Part shown: positions 30,704 through 48,264 of the stretch, piece after piece
Layout of the letters: each line of letters opens with the position of its first letter
Numbering within the stretch: the first letter of the stretch is position 1
NCBI GenBank assembly: GCA_001683735.1
Contig: LUGG01000018.1
Location: 558,001 to 622,000, forward strand
DNA: 64,000 nt
Origin: Grifola frondosa
Lineage: Eukaryota > Basidiomycota > Agaricomycetes > Polyporales > Grifolaceae
Direction: 5' to 3'
Position numbers and translations under genes: made by a program
The notes under the pieces: generated by a model
What the model was told of the DNA's origin: nothing
What the model saw: the letters and a program-made list of their open reading frames with translations, nothing else
Database searches by the model: none

Positions 30704-31926
30704 TTGTGCAGCGCGCGTCGCCGCACAATCCCAGGTCACAGAAACCCCCACGTTACGGTACGTCCCGTAACACGTTCTCGGTTCTGGTCTTTCCGAGGCG
30801 GCTTCAACCGTCGGTCCGTAGCCGTCCGACCCCCGCCGTATCAGAAATCGTCGCTAGCGACGAGAACCCCGTTCGCGAAGAGCCCAGGACCTCGCTCGAG
30901 GCTGTATCCATTTACTGCCAGTCGCTTTCTGCTGCAGTCTCGCACGCGCCTGCCCACGATCCACGAGGAGCCGCTCGAAGAAGATGAACGCGCGCACGAG
31001 AATTCGTACGACTTGTACCAGCAGTTGGACGCGCTTGCACGAGAAGACGCGCGTGGCATACGACGTCAGGAAAGTGAGGATGCCGACGAGATGATGGACT
31101 GGGATGAAGAAACGACGTTGGTCGCAATGCTTCAAGATGGGTGAGTGATGCTTTCGATGAGAATTTTACACGTATATGCATCGCATTTACTCCTCATTTC
31201 AAACAATCTGACGTTATCGTTCATAGTTCTCCAGATGAGGACGAGGAAGAGGAACTTTCTGCTTTAGCGCATAAACTCAAAGCTCCGATGGCGGCTCAGG
31301 GTGCCGCCCTGAAGCAATATCTCGCGAACACTCTCATACCTGTCGTCACTCGCGTGAAGGAGGTTCATGGAGTTCTCGAAGATAAAGGTACAACCGCCGA
31401 TCTGCATGCGCACGTGTTTCTGAATAGTCTACAGTTGATCTCGCGTTTGGCACGGGTTTGCTGACCTTTGACGAAGTCTGCAAGAGAGTAGAAAATATGG
31501 CTCTACACGACGAGGACGAACTGAAGACCGCATATATCGAGTCTCAGGTGCCTTTGAACCTTCCTTCAATCTATGCGACTGTTCTTCACTGCATTTGACG
31601 TATTCAGAAGAACATGAAGCACCTTATCGCTCGACTTGAACGAGCATATGATCGTCGTAGTCAGTTATGGACGATCATGGAACAAGAACTGGATCAATGC
31701 GGTATTTGCTCATTCCTCTATTTCCATCCTTACTCGCGTATCTGATTTTCACTAACGGCCCCGATCGCATCCCAAAGCCGACCGCGCGACAGCAGCACTA
31801 GAATGTTTACCGACCGAAATTGAACGTGTTGTTGGTCAGCTGGAGAGGAAGAGCAAGGCCATGGAGAAAGAAAGCAGTTCCACCTCGAATCAAAAAATGC
31901 TTAAGGGGCTCCTGGAAAAGCTATGA
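30704..31926 (+). CDS. coiled-coil protein of unknown function
   Basis: The clear part starts in a frame with 'TRLPTIHEEPLEEDERAHEN' and 'SYDLYQQLDALAREDARGI' and reaches 'DEMMDWDEETTLVAMLQDG'. After an intron comes 'LSALAHKLKAPMAAQGAALK' and 'RVKEVHGVLEDKGTTADLHA'. One missing G in the GGG at 31454-31456 separates it from 'LLTFDEVCKRVENMALHDED'. Later exons give 'KNMKHLIARLERAYDRRSQL' and 'LECLPTEIERVVGQLERKSK', then a TGA at 31924-31926. Heptad-like spacing and acidic/basic blocks predict coiled coils. Serine/proline-rich sequence upstream to about 30440 probably belongs to the N-terminus, but no ATG fits directly, so the start is unresolved. I cannot assign a family; a cytoskeletal or kinetochore-type role is only a guess from composition. 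Confidence 0.6.
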
Positions 31927-32513
31927 ATAACGTCGTTCTCGATTTCGTGAGTTTCTTTAGGCCGTTATGTTCTAGATTTATGGTATTCTTCGTGCACTCT
32001 TTGTGCATTTTCACCTTGTAGGGTAAGTAATATCACTTGACTCATTCATTCGATATCTCATCATATCTGTCTCCCAGCGTTTCATGCTTCAAGTTTACCG
32101 TCTAATCGCCTTTGTTCCTCGCGGACAACATGTATCTCTCAATGGCTTCTCTATCGATCACAATTGTAGCATGCATCACAACCTTTGGCAGTGAATCAGT
32201 TCACGTGGATCTGTCTCCCGGTTGCTTCCATGTCGTTTCTTACCCCATCCTTTTTTCTATCTACCATACGCCTGACCCCTGCATCCTCATTTCGGTCGTT
32301 TGGCGCTGTTTAATATGACAGAGAATGATCTCCTGGAGTAAATCTGTGACACACAATGTCTGGTCTTCTCGCAAAAGCAAAAGACACTGCAAGTTCTTTT
32401 TTCACCGATATATGCGTTCAGCTTCCGAATACATTATATGAGTCTCTTCATCGTCAACGATGATGCTACCGAGCTCGCGGAAGAAAAAAACCTACATATG
32501 TACGAACATATAT
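31927..32513. other. intergenic
   Basis: About 590 T-rich bases after the coiled-coil gene, typical of a 3' UTR and downstream region. No coding frame is supported. Confidence 0.5.
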
Positions 32514-32595
32514 CGACGCCAGCAGGATTCGAACCTGCGCCTCCAAAGGAGAACAGATTTCTAATCTGTCGCCGTAACCACTTGGCTATAGCGCC
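32514..32595 (-). tRNA. tRNA-Ser (anticodon AGA)
   Basis: On the minus strand an 82-nt class II tRNA folds fully. The acceptor stem is GGCGCTA paired with TGGCGTC (two G-U pairs) and discriminator G. The D stem is GCC/GGC with AAGTGGTTAC in the loop. The anticodon stem is ACAGA/TCTGT with loop TTAGAAA. A variable arm (CTCC/GGAG) typical of tRNA-Ser follows, then a T arm GCAGG/CCTGC around TTCGAAT. A-box (TAGCCAAGTGG) and B-box (GGTTCGAATCC) promoters for RNA polymerase III lie inside the gene. There is no intron. A T-rich run follows the 3' side (TTTTTTTC at about 32488 on the minus strand), suiting polymerase III termination. It would read UCU codons (and UCC via inosine). Confidence 0.93.
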
Positions 32596-33954
32596 CCGTC
32601 ACAGTGGGAGGAGTGTATATATGTATACCGTTTTTAATAAGCTGAATCGATCTACTCTTTCGTTCTAAAAGCTGCATCTGACACAAGATCTCATACTCTG
32701 AGGCAGTTGCACACACACCTGCGCGGGACGTTCTCAGAAGGCACCCATCCAGAAAGACCGTCCCAATGGTGTCGCCGGAATACTTTTGGTCACGTCTCGG
32801 TCTGAGAACCGCATAGAGACTTCTGATCATTTCGGCTATCATCTTCCTTGAAAAAGGCATAGTGTTGTCTCTTTCATGAAATCATGGCTCGAAGAATTCG
32901 TACGTCTAAATCTGTATCTATATAGTGACAATGCATTAGACAAAGTTAAACAGAGTTTGAGCTCGAGGGACGATGATCTCTATTTGACTTCAACATCAAT
33001 AATCCTGCAATTAAGCTCACAACCACCGACGTCGACTTTCTCATACGCTCCTTCTTGCGGCGTGCGTGACGACAGTTCACCCTTCTGGAGCAGAGAAGTG
33101 CATATATGCGATTGTCATACCCACCGAAGAGTTTAAAGTGTCAGCGTCAGGTTTGGAGCTTGACTCGATGGTCGACATGGTTGGGGAGAGGCCTATTCAA
33201 CGACGTACAATCTGAAAGGCCATGCAACGCGACCAGGAAATGTTGAGCTCAATAGACTGACCGTACCTCCATGATGCAGCCCTGGAGTTAATTACTTCGC
33301 ATTTCCTCTCCCTTTGTTCGGTTCACTGCAGAGACTCTCACCCGCATGAAAAGTTGAAATTCGATGATGAATATGATGCTCAAGGGAAAAAGGTGGTACC
33401 GCAAGCTTGCACCTCGTGATAGCTGCAAAACCTGGGCTTCTCTGTGCAGGAGATGACTACGTGGACCTACGCACGTATTGTTGCAACCTCATCCTGGTGG
33501 CATTGTCCGAGCCAACAAATGGGGTATGGCTCAAAGTGGTGCGCTAGGTGCGAGAACAGCATGACGCTGGCGTGCAGTTTGATGCATACGGTACATCGTT
33601 TACCACAGGCTCCACGCTCCATGGTTGCATCGCCTCATAAGCGAGAGATCCAAGCATGGTGCTTATCACCATATGCGCGGCTGTGGCTCGCTTTTTTGCG
33701 AGCTCAAAATGGTTTAACCAGGTCAGCACGACTTCTGTCTGACGTATTTTGTGGTTCATACACACACAGGAGGAGTTATCTATTGTTGGTTCACAGGTTT
33801 ATCAACTTAGCTTTGTCAGAATGATATCCGTGTGGCCTTCGTCCTTGCCACAGGAATGAGTTCCGCGAATATATAGGGAGTGCTGGTAGCATTCCTTCAC
33901 TGCACATCCACCGTTATTTCTTCACCCTCCACTCTACTCTTGTATCAATTTCCA
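32596..33954. other. about 1.35 kb with only a doubtful gene relic
   Basis: No intact gene is visible. On the plus strand around 33340-33620, short blocks such as 'KLKFDDEYDAQGKKVV', 'YVDLRTYCCNLILVALSEP' and 'VQFDAYGTSFTTGSTLHGC' look protein-like but sit in different frames with stops between, so this may be a decayed gene of unknown type. The last ~100 bases should be the promoter of the arrestin-like gene. Confidence 0.35.
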
Positions 33955-35335
33955 ATGGGACTTTCTGTTGAAGTGGACATTATAGCGCGGTCGAATTCCC
34001 TACAGATTCCCTGTACTCACCTCAGGTAAGTGGCTCGATCTCTTTGCAGATACCGAGCTGACTCGACACCCAGCGCCGAATACGCGATATCTGGATGGGT
34101 AAGCGTAACTGTGTCCCCCACGTCAAAGTCTCCATCCAATGGTCGCGATGCTTCTGGGATCATTTTACAATCAGTAGAGGTAAAATTTGAAGGTCAAAGT
34201 GAGATCGCTAATGAGATCACCGGCTATGGATCCTGCAGTATCTGCAGCATGCTGAAGAAGCTTACCTTCCCCCCGTATTTCTTGGATGCAACAAAAGCTC
34301 AAAACGCCAGAACATGGCTCTGCGAGTTCCAAATAGTCATACCGGGATGGCTCCCTCCGACTTTTGTCACCAGCTTCTGTGCCAAAGCACTTCTGAACGG
34401 CATCACGAGCTATACTCTGCGAGCCCGAGCGGTCTACGCTTTCCCCGAGGACTTCGATCCCCGTTCTGCGGAGAGCGAGCCCACGCCTTTCTACGTTTAC
34501 CACCGTCCTCCCCTTTCACTCGAAATATCCAAAAGTTGGCTTTCTCTCCATCGCGACTGGTCAGAGTACCTGGAGATCACCGTTATTCATCGAACGATGG
34601 TCAACATCCCCGACGGCATACTCTCTTTTGTTTTCCATCTCGAATGCAAAAGGGCGGTACCAAATTATGTTCGCCAACGCTTCCGCTTCCACCGCGTAGC
34701 GATGCAAATCCAACAGCTTGAGCACCACAGGTATGAGTCCTTGTTCATCAACAGCGCAAAGAATGCTGTTGCTAATGCCAGTCTATAGTACCTCCATCCT
34801 CGAGACCTACCGAAGACATCTTCTGCCCGCAGACCAACCCCCGTGGATCCCATTGGGAAATCCGCATAAGATGCGGCACGCTTTCGACTCCGGACGCTCA
34901 TCCGCCGATCTTAAACCCAGCCGGGACCGGGTATTCTGCATAGGCCAAGCATTCATCACGGGCGACTCATTCAACAACGGGTACGTCTTCGGCGACAATT
35001 TCATCCAACGGAATGGAGGGCACTGCGCTATTCAATACGCCTGCTGCTTTTCGGACGAGGTGCGGCCGTCGTATCACGGTCCTCTGTTCATGGTGCACCA
35101 CAAATTATGTTTTTGGCTTACAATCGAGCAGACGGAGTGGGAAAGCCCGCCGCAAACCATCTACTCCGAGTTTCCCATCTCTTTCGTTACTTTCTCCCGA
35201 CCGTCTGCCTCCACGGATCCGACACATATCGGGCAAATATGTGACGAATTCAGAGATGAAGAGCCTGACTCATCAGATTCAGAGTCAGAGCCCGACCCCA
35301 CTCCTCATCCTTGCTCCTCGGACTGCTGCTTCTAG
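33955..35335 (+). CDS. arrestin-like protein
   Basis: Three exons join in frame to 424 residues: 33955-34025, 34074-34730 and 34789-35335. It starts 'MGLSVEVDIIARSNSLQIP', then 'ISGWVSVTVSP' and 'ILQSVEVKFEGQSE', the pattern of arrestin-N beta strands, followed by 'CEFQIVIPGWLPPTF' and 'ITSYTLRARAVYAFPEDF', as in fungal arrestin-like proteins. The C half has 'YVRQRFRFHRVAMQIQQLEH' and 'ITGDSFNNGYVFGDNF'; the end is acidic and serine-rich ('EEPDSSDSESEPDPTPHP') with a cysteine-rich tip. Fungal relatives act as adaptors linking membrane transporters or receptors to Rsp5-type ubiquitin ligases, but no PPxY motif is visible here, so that role is not shown. Classification rests on pattern only. 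Confidence 0.6.
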
Positions 35336-35595
35336 GTGACCGCCGCTCACTTTTTGTCCATGGAATTAAAGAGCCAGCCTTTAGGGTTATCCACGACCGC
35401 TGTCGAATTTCCTCTTATCTCTTAGCTTGTATGATCGTTCACACCTGCTATCATATCATTGTTATGTGAACCTCATGTCGCTCTTTTCGATTTTGTTTCT
35501 GTTATCAATCACATCGTGCACATCTCTGAAGGCACTTCATCTCAGCAGTAATGCAAGTTGCGAACACGCCCGCCATCAGTACACAAGGAAGCGAT
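35336..35595. other. convergent 3' intergenic region
   Basis: About 260 bases between the convergent ends of the arrestin-like gene and ATP2. T-rich; probably both 3' UTRs. Nothing else seen. Confidence 0.5.
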
Positions 35596-37700
<2,105 letters not shown>

Positions 37701-38211
37701 CGTGGACGACGTGGACAGTGAAGTTGAGAGGAGTGAGCGGTGGTGAGAGGGAACCTTCGCCTCCTACGCCCGACGAATAAAGTTCATGTTGAAACTCCGA
37801 TAATCTCCGTCGCCGGCTTGCTCCGAGCCGCACATCTGCGCCTAACGCTGCCAGTGAGCGTTCGATTTACGGAAAAAATGATTGGACGGTGGTGAAGCTT
37901 TTTTTTTGTGAGGGGTACGTTGCGCGGGTCTCATCAATCCACAGAGTCCAGAGCATACACGCGGATGAGAAAATTCTTCTGGCGAATGATTCCTAGATTC
38001 GAGACGTGACCCTGGACACTGCGATAAACCCGATTCGGTATGTGAGCATGATTGCCCGACGGACCGATGAGCGAATTAGTAGAAACGCGCTCCCGACAAA
38101 ATTTATGCTGCACTGTTCAGGATGGCATAAATCATCCTCACCCCCACGTTCGTCCTTCACGAACCTGCCCAATATCTCTATTCCTATTTATCACACCCTA
38201 GTAGACCAATT
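37701..38211. promoter_or_regulatory. divergent promoter region ATP2 / ADE4
   Basis: About 510 bases separate the two divergent starts. An ATTGG (CCAAT on the ATP2 strand) lies at 37881-37885, about 180 bases upstream of the ATP2 start; CCAAT boxes bound by the HAP complex are known to drive respiratory genes in fungi. On the ADE4 side a TATTTAT lies at 38185-38191 and a CCAAT at 38206-38210. These are pattern matches only. Confidence 0.4.
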
Positions 38212-40280
38212 AGTGTGTACATCTTTCTGCTCTTCCTCCTTGTGCTAACTACCCTTCAGTGTGCGGTATCCTAGGTCTTCTGTTGCACGACCCCAGCATC
38301 GACGCTGCCTCGGAGATCTGCGAGGGTCTTTCACTTCTCCAACATAGAGGCCAAGATGCGTGTGGGATCGTCACCTGTGGACAAAAAGGGCGATTCTATC
38401 AGTGCAAGGCGAATGGTATGGTCCGGGATGTCTTCGATGCCAACTCCATCTCGAGATTGGTTGGTGGAATGGGCGTAGGACATGGTGAGTATCTTGTTTA
38501 TGTTCAACATCCAACGCGTCCCAATTATTTTCAAGTGCGGTACCCAACCGCGGGCAGCTCGAACCATGCTGAGGCGCAACCGTTCTACGTGAACTCTCCT
38601 TATGGCATCGTTCTTGCGCATGTATGCATACTCTGAGTCGAGTTCGAGATCATCGCTGACCACATTTTCAGAACGGGAATCTGATCAACACGTCCTCTCT
38701 GCTCCAGTTTATGGATGCCACCGCTCACCGCCACATCAACACCACCTCCGACTCTGAGCTCCTGCTTAACATCTTTGCAGACAACCTTCAGAAAACGGGC
38801 AAGTTCCGCATCAATGAAGAGGATATCTTCACTGCGATCGGCGGGCTGATGGAGCAGTGCAAGGGCGCATATGCCTGCGTGGCGATGCTCGCCGGCTTCG
38901 GGATCATTGCATTTAGAGATCCCAACGGGATCCGGCCCCTTGGCATGGCCTCGAGAAATGCTCTGGGCGGCGGTGCCGGTAAGGACTACCTATTCGCGAG
39001 TGAGAGCGTTGTGGCAGATGCGAGCGGATTCGGCGACTGGGAAGACGTGAAGCCTGGTAAGTCACGCATATACTCAGCGTGCACCACATGCGGACTATAT
39101 TTCTGCAGGTGAGGCCGTCATCATCACTCGCAACTCCATCAGCCGCCGCCAAGTTAGCCGACCCGCCACCTTTGCTCCCGACATTTTCGAGTATGTTTAC
39201 TTCGCTCGTCCAGACTCTGTTCTGGATGGCGTGAGCGTGTATCGGAGTCGGATGGCTATGGGCGATGCGCTCGCGGACGAGGTCAAGCGGGTGCTGCGCG
39301 AAAAGGAGCTGTCCGTTGATGTTGTTATTCCTGTATGTGCTTGCCTATTAGCAGAGAGGCGCATACGCTCATTGTCCTTCGCATTCCTGCAGGTTCCGGA
39401 CACTTCACGCGTAGCTGCATTGAACTTGGCCCAAAAGTTGAACCTGCCATATCGAGAGGGGTTCATAAAGAATCGTTATGTTGGTCGAACGTTCATCATG
39501 CCTGGCCAGCAGATGAGGTGTGTATACGCGTGCATATTTTACACCTTCCGGTGCTAAACATTTGTGCAGGCGGAAAAACGTCAGACGAAAACTGAACGCG
39601 ATGGCGCTAGAATTCGCCGGCAAGAATGTCCTGATCGTCGATGGTATGTACTTTCCACACCTTGAGTCACACCATTCTGACGTCTCGAACAGACTCCATC
39701 GTGCGTGGGACGACATCAAAAGAGATCATCCAAATGGCCAAGGATGTCGGAGCCAAGGAAGTAATCGTAGCAAGCTGTGCGCCCCCAATACGGTAAGCCC
39801 CACCTCCACTCCGCGAGCCGAATGATATCTGACCGCTCGCTCTACCACAGATACTCAAATGTGTACGGCATCGACATGCCTTCGCGCGCAGAGCTCGTCG
39901 CGCACAATCGCACTGACAACGAAATCGCGCACGCGATCGGCGCGGACCTCGTCATCTTCCAGACGCTGCCCGACCTCATCTCATCCGTGCGTCAGTTCAA
40001 CCCTGCGATCACGCACTTCGATTGCTCCGTGTTCACTGGCGAGTACGTCACGGGTGGCGTCGACGAGGAATACCTCAGCTGCCTCGAGCAGACGCGCGCA
40101 GACAACGTCAAAGGCCGCGTTGCCGTTGGCGGATTAGGCACGCTCGAGGGTAAGGGCGGTGGCGCCGTGCAGCACAATGGACAGAGTGGGGATAATTCAG
40201 GGCTTGCGCTGGGGTCTAACGGGCCTTTAAATGGCGTGGACAGCACAGTAGGTTTGCATAATAGTTGGCAGTTGAGCTGA
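38212..40280 (+). CDS. ade4: amidophosphoribosyltransferase, first step of purine synthesis
   Basis: Glutamine-dependent PRPP amidotransferase. The mature N-terminus '[18 protein letters not shown]' needs Cys2 as the nucleophile of the glutaminase domain. In the DNA, TGTGCGG directly follows a CTTCAG acceptor, with no ATG: the start codon appears to be split, A at 38212 and TG at 38260-38261, around a 47-base intron (GTGTGT donor, GTGCTAAC branch site). Further landmarks are '[12 protein letters not shown]', '[20 protein letters not shown]' across an intron, '[16 protein letters not shown]', '[20 protein letters not shown]', '[11 protein letters not shown]', '[16 protein letters not shown]', '[20 protein letters not shown]' and the PRPP-binding loop '[19 protein letters not shown]'. 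About eight introns are present, all in phase, with no frameshift. The last ~45 residues are glycine-rich and variable. The end converges with the SNF2 gene 125 bases away. Confidence 0.94.
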
Positions 40281-40404
40281 TAGAATAATGTAGTGTTGTA
40301 TGTAATTAAATAGAGTCTTTTCGGAAAACACTCCTCGGCTAAAGAGATGATAGATAGCAGGAAGATCAGCAAATACACATTACAGACCACGTCCCATTCC
40401 CATC
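40281..40404. terminator. compact convergent 3' ends (ADE4 / SNF2)
   Basis: Only about 124 bases separate the two stop codons. The stretch is AT-rich (for example 'gtatgtaattaaatagag'), so polyadenylation signals of both genes must overlap here and transcripts may be antisense to one another. Inference from spacing and composition. Confidence 0.4.
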
Positions 40405-44738
<4,334 letters not shown>

Positions 44739-45154
44739 TGCGATGCAGCTGATAGGGCTGCTAGCTGTAGTACGAGTTTAAGAGCAACGCAGCCGCAGGT
44801 CCTGCGGAACTTTGATGTCGAAGTCATAAATTGCCGATCATTGCGGTCGCGATGTTTACGTTAAGCGCCCACAGTGCTACAAAAGTTTTGACCAAGCAGA
44901 AAGATAAACGATACAACTCTATATTTTTAGAGACCTCCCCGTACAATCAACACAACTCAACCATCTTCAAACTACTCGTATATCTGACATTCACCCCACC
45001 CCACAGCCGTCAATCGACACCGCGCACACGTTGGCACAAGAACCGAAACTCGACTTGCTCGGCGCCTCAAAGGACAGTGCCCAACCTAGAAAGAATGCCG
45101 CGACGCGCGCAGAACAGTGTCAATTACCGTCCATCCATACAGTACCGACAGCGG
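44739..45154. other. intergenic, upstream of SNF2
   Basis: About 415 bases between the SNF2 start and the AHA1 end, both on the minus strand. It should hold the SNF2 promoter. No gene recognised. Confidence 0.5.
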
Positions 45155-46620
45155 TCATTTGTAGAAGTAAGGTAGCGTGAACGCCGCCGCGAAAGCCAGG
45201 AACGCGAACGCAATAGCATAATACGGGTTAGATGAGGAAGAGGACATCCCCTTGTTCGAGGTAGTCGCAGAGGCATTTTTCCGAGAAGAGGAAGAAGAGG
45301 AAGAAGGAAATGAGGGGGAGAAGGGTAGAGTAGTACGTACCCGATAGCTTTCAGTCCGTGTACACTGGTTAAGATAGTCAGTGGGAAGGCAATACCTGTG
45401 CAGAGGTGCGATAACTCACTAGTATCCCTGCAAATTTGTGTTGATCTCGTCTTCTAAACCGAGCGGGACGCCCTGCAACGACCAAGTGATTTTCGTAGAG
45501 TCCGAAGACTGCTCAAGCGTCGTCGTGAGCGTCGCCTCATGCCCTGCATGCACAAATGCCTGGATTAGTACACCAGCTTAAACTGATAAATATCAGCACG
45601 CACCAGTAGGCCACGTAGGACTCGACAACGCCCACGTCTGCACAAATTCCTTTGGCGGCGAGAGCGAGATGAACTTGCCCTTCACGCCTCCGCCAAACAA
45701 ACTATACTCCGTCCCCGCCTGCGCAGCAGACTTCCCAAATCAACACGACATCAGCCTACCCGCACGCACACATGCAGCAGGAGCAAACCACACACCTTCG
45801 CAGGGGCGCGCGTCCACGCCGGTATCCGCTTCTCCTCCGTCAGGAGCCCGAACAGGTCGTCCGCGGCGGCCATGAAGTTCGCCTCCACCGTCACCGTCGT
45901 CGTGTTCACCTTCTCCGCCTTCCGTTCCTCCGCCTTCTTAGTCGTCGCCGCGGGTTTCGCCAAAGCGGGGGTGGACGCGCCGGAACCGGAGGGCGGCGCG
46001 GGGGTGCCCGTGCGGCTCACCTCCGCGCTGACGGTGAGGTCGCGCCCGTGGGTGTCGACGATCGCTGCGGGGAAGGCGGCGAACTTCTCCTCGAGCGCAG
46101 CGGGCAGGCGCGCCTTCGCGAGCGCAAAGACCGCGTCTACCGCGGGTGAACGTGCTGTCGTCAAACTCCACTCGTACTATACAAAATGCGAGATATCAGA
46201 AACATCCATAGAGAGGATAAGACATGAAGACGTACGACGTAGTCCGAGAGGCCATCGAGGGTGACCTCGTGCGACACCTCCGGGATGGTGAGCTTCCCCG
46301 AGACCTCCGTCCCATCCGACGCAATGCCCTTCCACTCTAGCACGACCTTGCAGTCATATATCGTGATCAACCTACCACCCAGTCAGCACTGCGAACACAA
46401 AGGACACGGAAGAGACATACTTGGACTTGCGTTGGCCGAGCTCGACGTCCCCGTCGACCTCGGTGACGTGAGTGACAGACACTTCTTCTGTATCGTCACC
46501 CTTCACGGCGATAGAAGTGAGCTCGCGCTCGAACCACGTCTTTGCCCAGGGTGTCACTGTCTTGTTCTTCCAATGCCAGTTCGCGGTGCTCGCGGGCATA
46601 CTAGGAGGGATCGCTGTCAT
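45155..46620 (-). CDS. aha1: activator of Hsp90 ATPase
   Basis: Aha1 binds Hsp90 and speeds its ATPase. The N-domain begins 'MTAIPPSMPASTANWHWKNK' with the conserved N-W-H-W, then 'TPWAKTWFERELTSIAV', 'VSVTHVTEVDGDVELGQRKS', 'LITIYDCKVVLEWKGIASDG' and 'KLTIPEVSHEVTLDGLSDYV'. A Ser/Pro/Lys-rich linker follows, and then the C-domain 'VTVEANFMAAADDLFGLLTE', 'KRIPAWTRAPAK', 'EYSLFGGGVKGKFISL', 'FVQTWALSSPTWPT', 'TTTLEQSSDSTKITWSL' and 'GVPLGLEDEINTNLQGYY', 'VHGLKAIG'. The final exon has one frame reading 'MSSSSSNPYYAIAFAFLAFA' and 'AAFTLPYFYK' before TGA at 45155-45157, a typical tail-anchor segment. To enter it one extra G is needed at the run 45340-45342; as written the join gives a short tail ending 'DVLFLI'. 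Given the run-length errors elsewhere, the tail-anchored form is plausible. Confidence 0.88.
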
Positions 46621-47130
46621 GGTTGGTTGTGCTAGTTCAGGTGCACGGTCGATTCACAAAGAGAATGTAGAAGCGTAAGCCCTGTCGTTGTCAGAGTAGA
46701 TCAGCCAGGATGAGATGAGGCGTATGAACGCGAGCTGTACGAATTTATTACGCGCAGATGAACCAACACAGCGAGCGTCTCCAGAACTTTCCAGCATCGT
46801 CATTGAGCGCCTTCGGTGAGAGAACGCAAGTTAACTATATTCAACTCACGAACTAGCTATGGTACACGACGCCTATCCTACATTGATACAATTATGTTAC
46901 GACAATACAGTTGTACAATTCGCTTCATTGAGTATTTGCGACGCGAAATCAATGCTGCTCGCCCTCGGGGTGTTTCTTCCTCTTCACCATCACGTACGAA
47001 TCAGCGTTTCTGCCAGCGGGCAATGCCTCCACGTCACCGCGAACAAAGCCTTCTCTTTCTGGTTGCTTCTGTTTGCGCTGAGCACGAATCTGGGTGACAT
47101 GAGTAGGTTGCTAATTGACTGAGCCAAAAT
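46621..47130. other. intergenic, AHA1 upstream
   Basis: About 510 bases holding the AHA1 promoter and the 3' region of the TMEM69-like gene. The sequence GAACTTTCCAGCATC near 46785 resembles half of a heat-shock element (nGAAn/nTTCn units), which would suit an Hsp90 co-chaperone gene, but a full three-unit element is not clear. Otherwise nothing seen. Confidence 0.35.
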
Positions 47131-48264
47131 TCAACGCACCATGTCCAGGTCATGGCTAATAAACCCATGGCCCCCAACAGGGCCCCAGTAGCTAGTGGCA
47201 GCCAGCGAACCAATAATGCAAGTACCGACGAGGATCGACAAATAGAATCGGTACTGGGAGTACCATGCCGGGGCTATAACAAACAAAATCAGTGTTGTTG
47301 AGAATGTTGAGATGTGTCTACACCCACTCCAACCGGCGCTGGTGGCCCTCAGATCTGCCCACCACAACGCGGTAAAGCCAATCCATTGGGCAATGAGGGA
47401 CTCCATCGGTGCCAGCGCAAGGGTCGACCAGCCGAAGACCACGGGAGCTGCTCCAAGGAATAGGCGAGGATATCTAGAACATTTTCAGCACTGCAGTCAT
47501 GTACACGGGGAACAGAACCACCTACCCCTGATGTCCGCCGTAACCTGCGAATTCAAATCCCCAGTGCAGTGCACCGAGGAAAGACAGCATCACAGCACCG
47601 TACGTCACCTGGAAGTTCAACGCCTGGTCAAGCAAAGTAATAGCGACGCCAGGATCAAGATTCGTAGCCAAGCCTATTGATCGTCGGTAACCTGCACACC
47701 GCTACTACATCAGGCACACACCTGTAGCAGCAACACCAGCCTGTTGAGCGAGGAAGATGGTGGTGACTGATGCACCGACGTAAGGGAGACCGCCAGCAAG
47801 ACCGAAAGCGATGTACGGCTTGGCACAGCGTGAGCGACGGAGTTGGTTATCCCGAGCTGAAAGCGCATATAGTCAGTGATTCGAATATTATTGGCGAAAC
47901 ACCATAAAGCACGCCGAAAGAAAGGTAATCGGACACGCACGAAAGTCTGTTGTGTTGGCTCGACATTGTCTGAGAACACATTTCCGGCAGCAATGGCCTT
48001 TGCAAGGTCAACGCTGGAGTTGCCTAGTTCTTCTCTGATGTTTTCAGCGGCATCGGGGAGGGTCTGTGATCCCGGCCTGCCAGAGACAGAGCTAGCGGCA
48101 CCGCGCACGATGAGCTGCTTATGGAAAAGAGACGGAGTCGCGGGCACGAGAATGCGCGTATTGGCGAGAATAGGGCGAGGAAGCCTGGCAGAAACGGAGG
48201 TGGCTGTTGAGAGAGGTCGACGGAAGAGGAGGGGAGTGCGACGGATGGCGGGAAGCCTGAGCAT
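47131..48264 (-). CDS. DUF3429/TMEM69-like mitochondrial inner membrane protein
   Basis: Begins 'MLRLPAIRRTPLLFRRPLST', an arginine-rich leader predicting mitochondrial import, with a variable stretch to 'EPTQQTF'. After an intron come membrane segments: 'KPYIAFGLAGGLPYVGASVT' and 'TIFLAQQAGVAATG', 'LDQALNFQVTYGAVMLSFLG' with 'ALHWGFEFAGYGG' (the family's GALHWG-x-E motif), 'GWSTLALAPMESLIAQWIGF', and 'FYLSILVGTCIIGSLAATSY'. It ends 'GFISHDLDMVR'. About five introns are present. Human TMEM69 and bacterial DUF3429 proteins share this layout; their biochemical role is unknown. The family assignment is good, and the mitochondrial location is inferred from the leader. Confidence 0.82.

Noticed and set aside
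30685..30710. 26-base intron (gtaaga...gtgcag) in the coiled-coil gene
   Set aside because: Too short to splice. It shows that the 5' part of that gene is not understood rather than giving a real intron.
45772..46264. Two long plus-strand frames (125 and 130 codons)
   Set aside because: Shadows of the G+C-rich linker of AHA1 on the minus strand.
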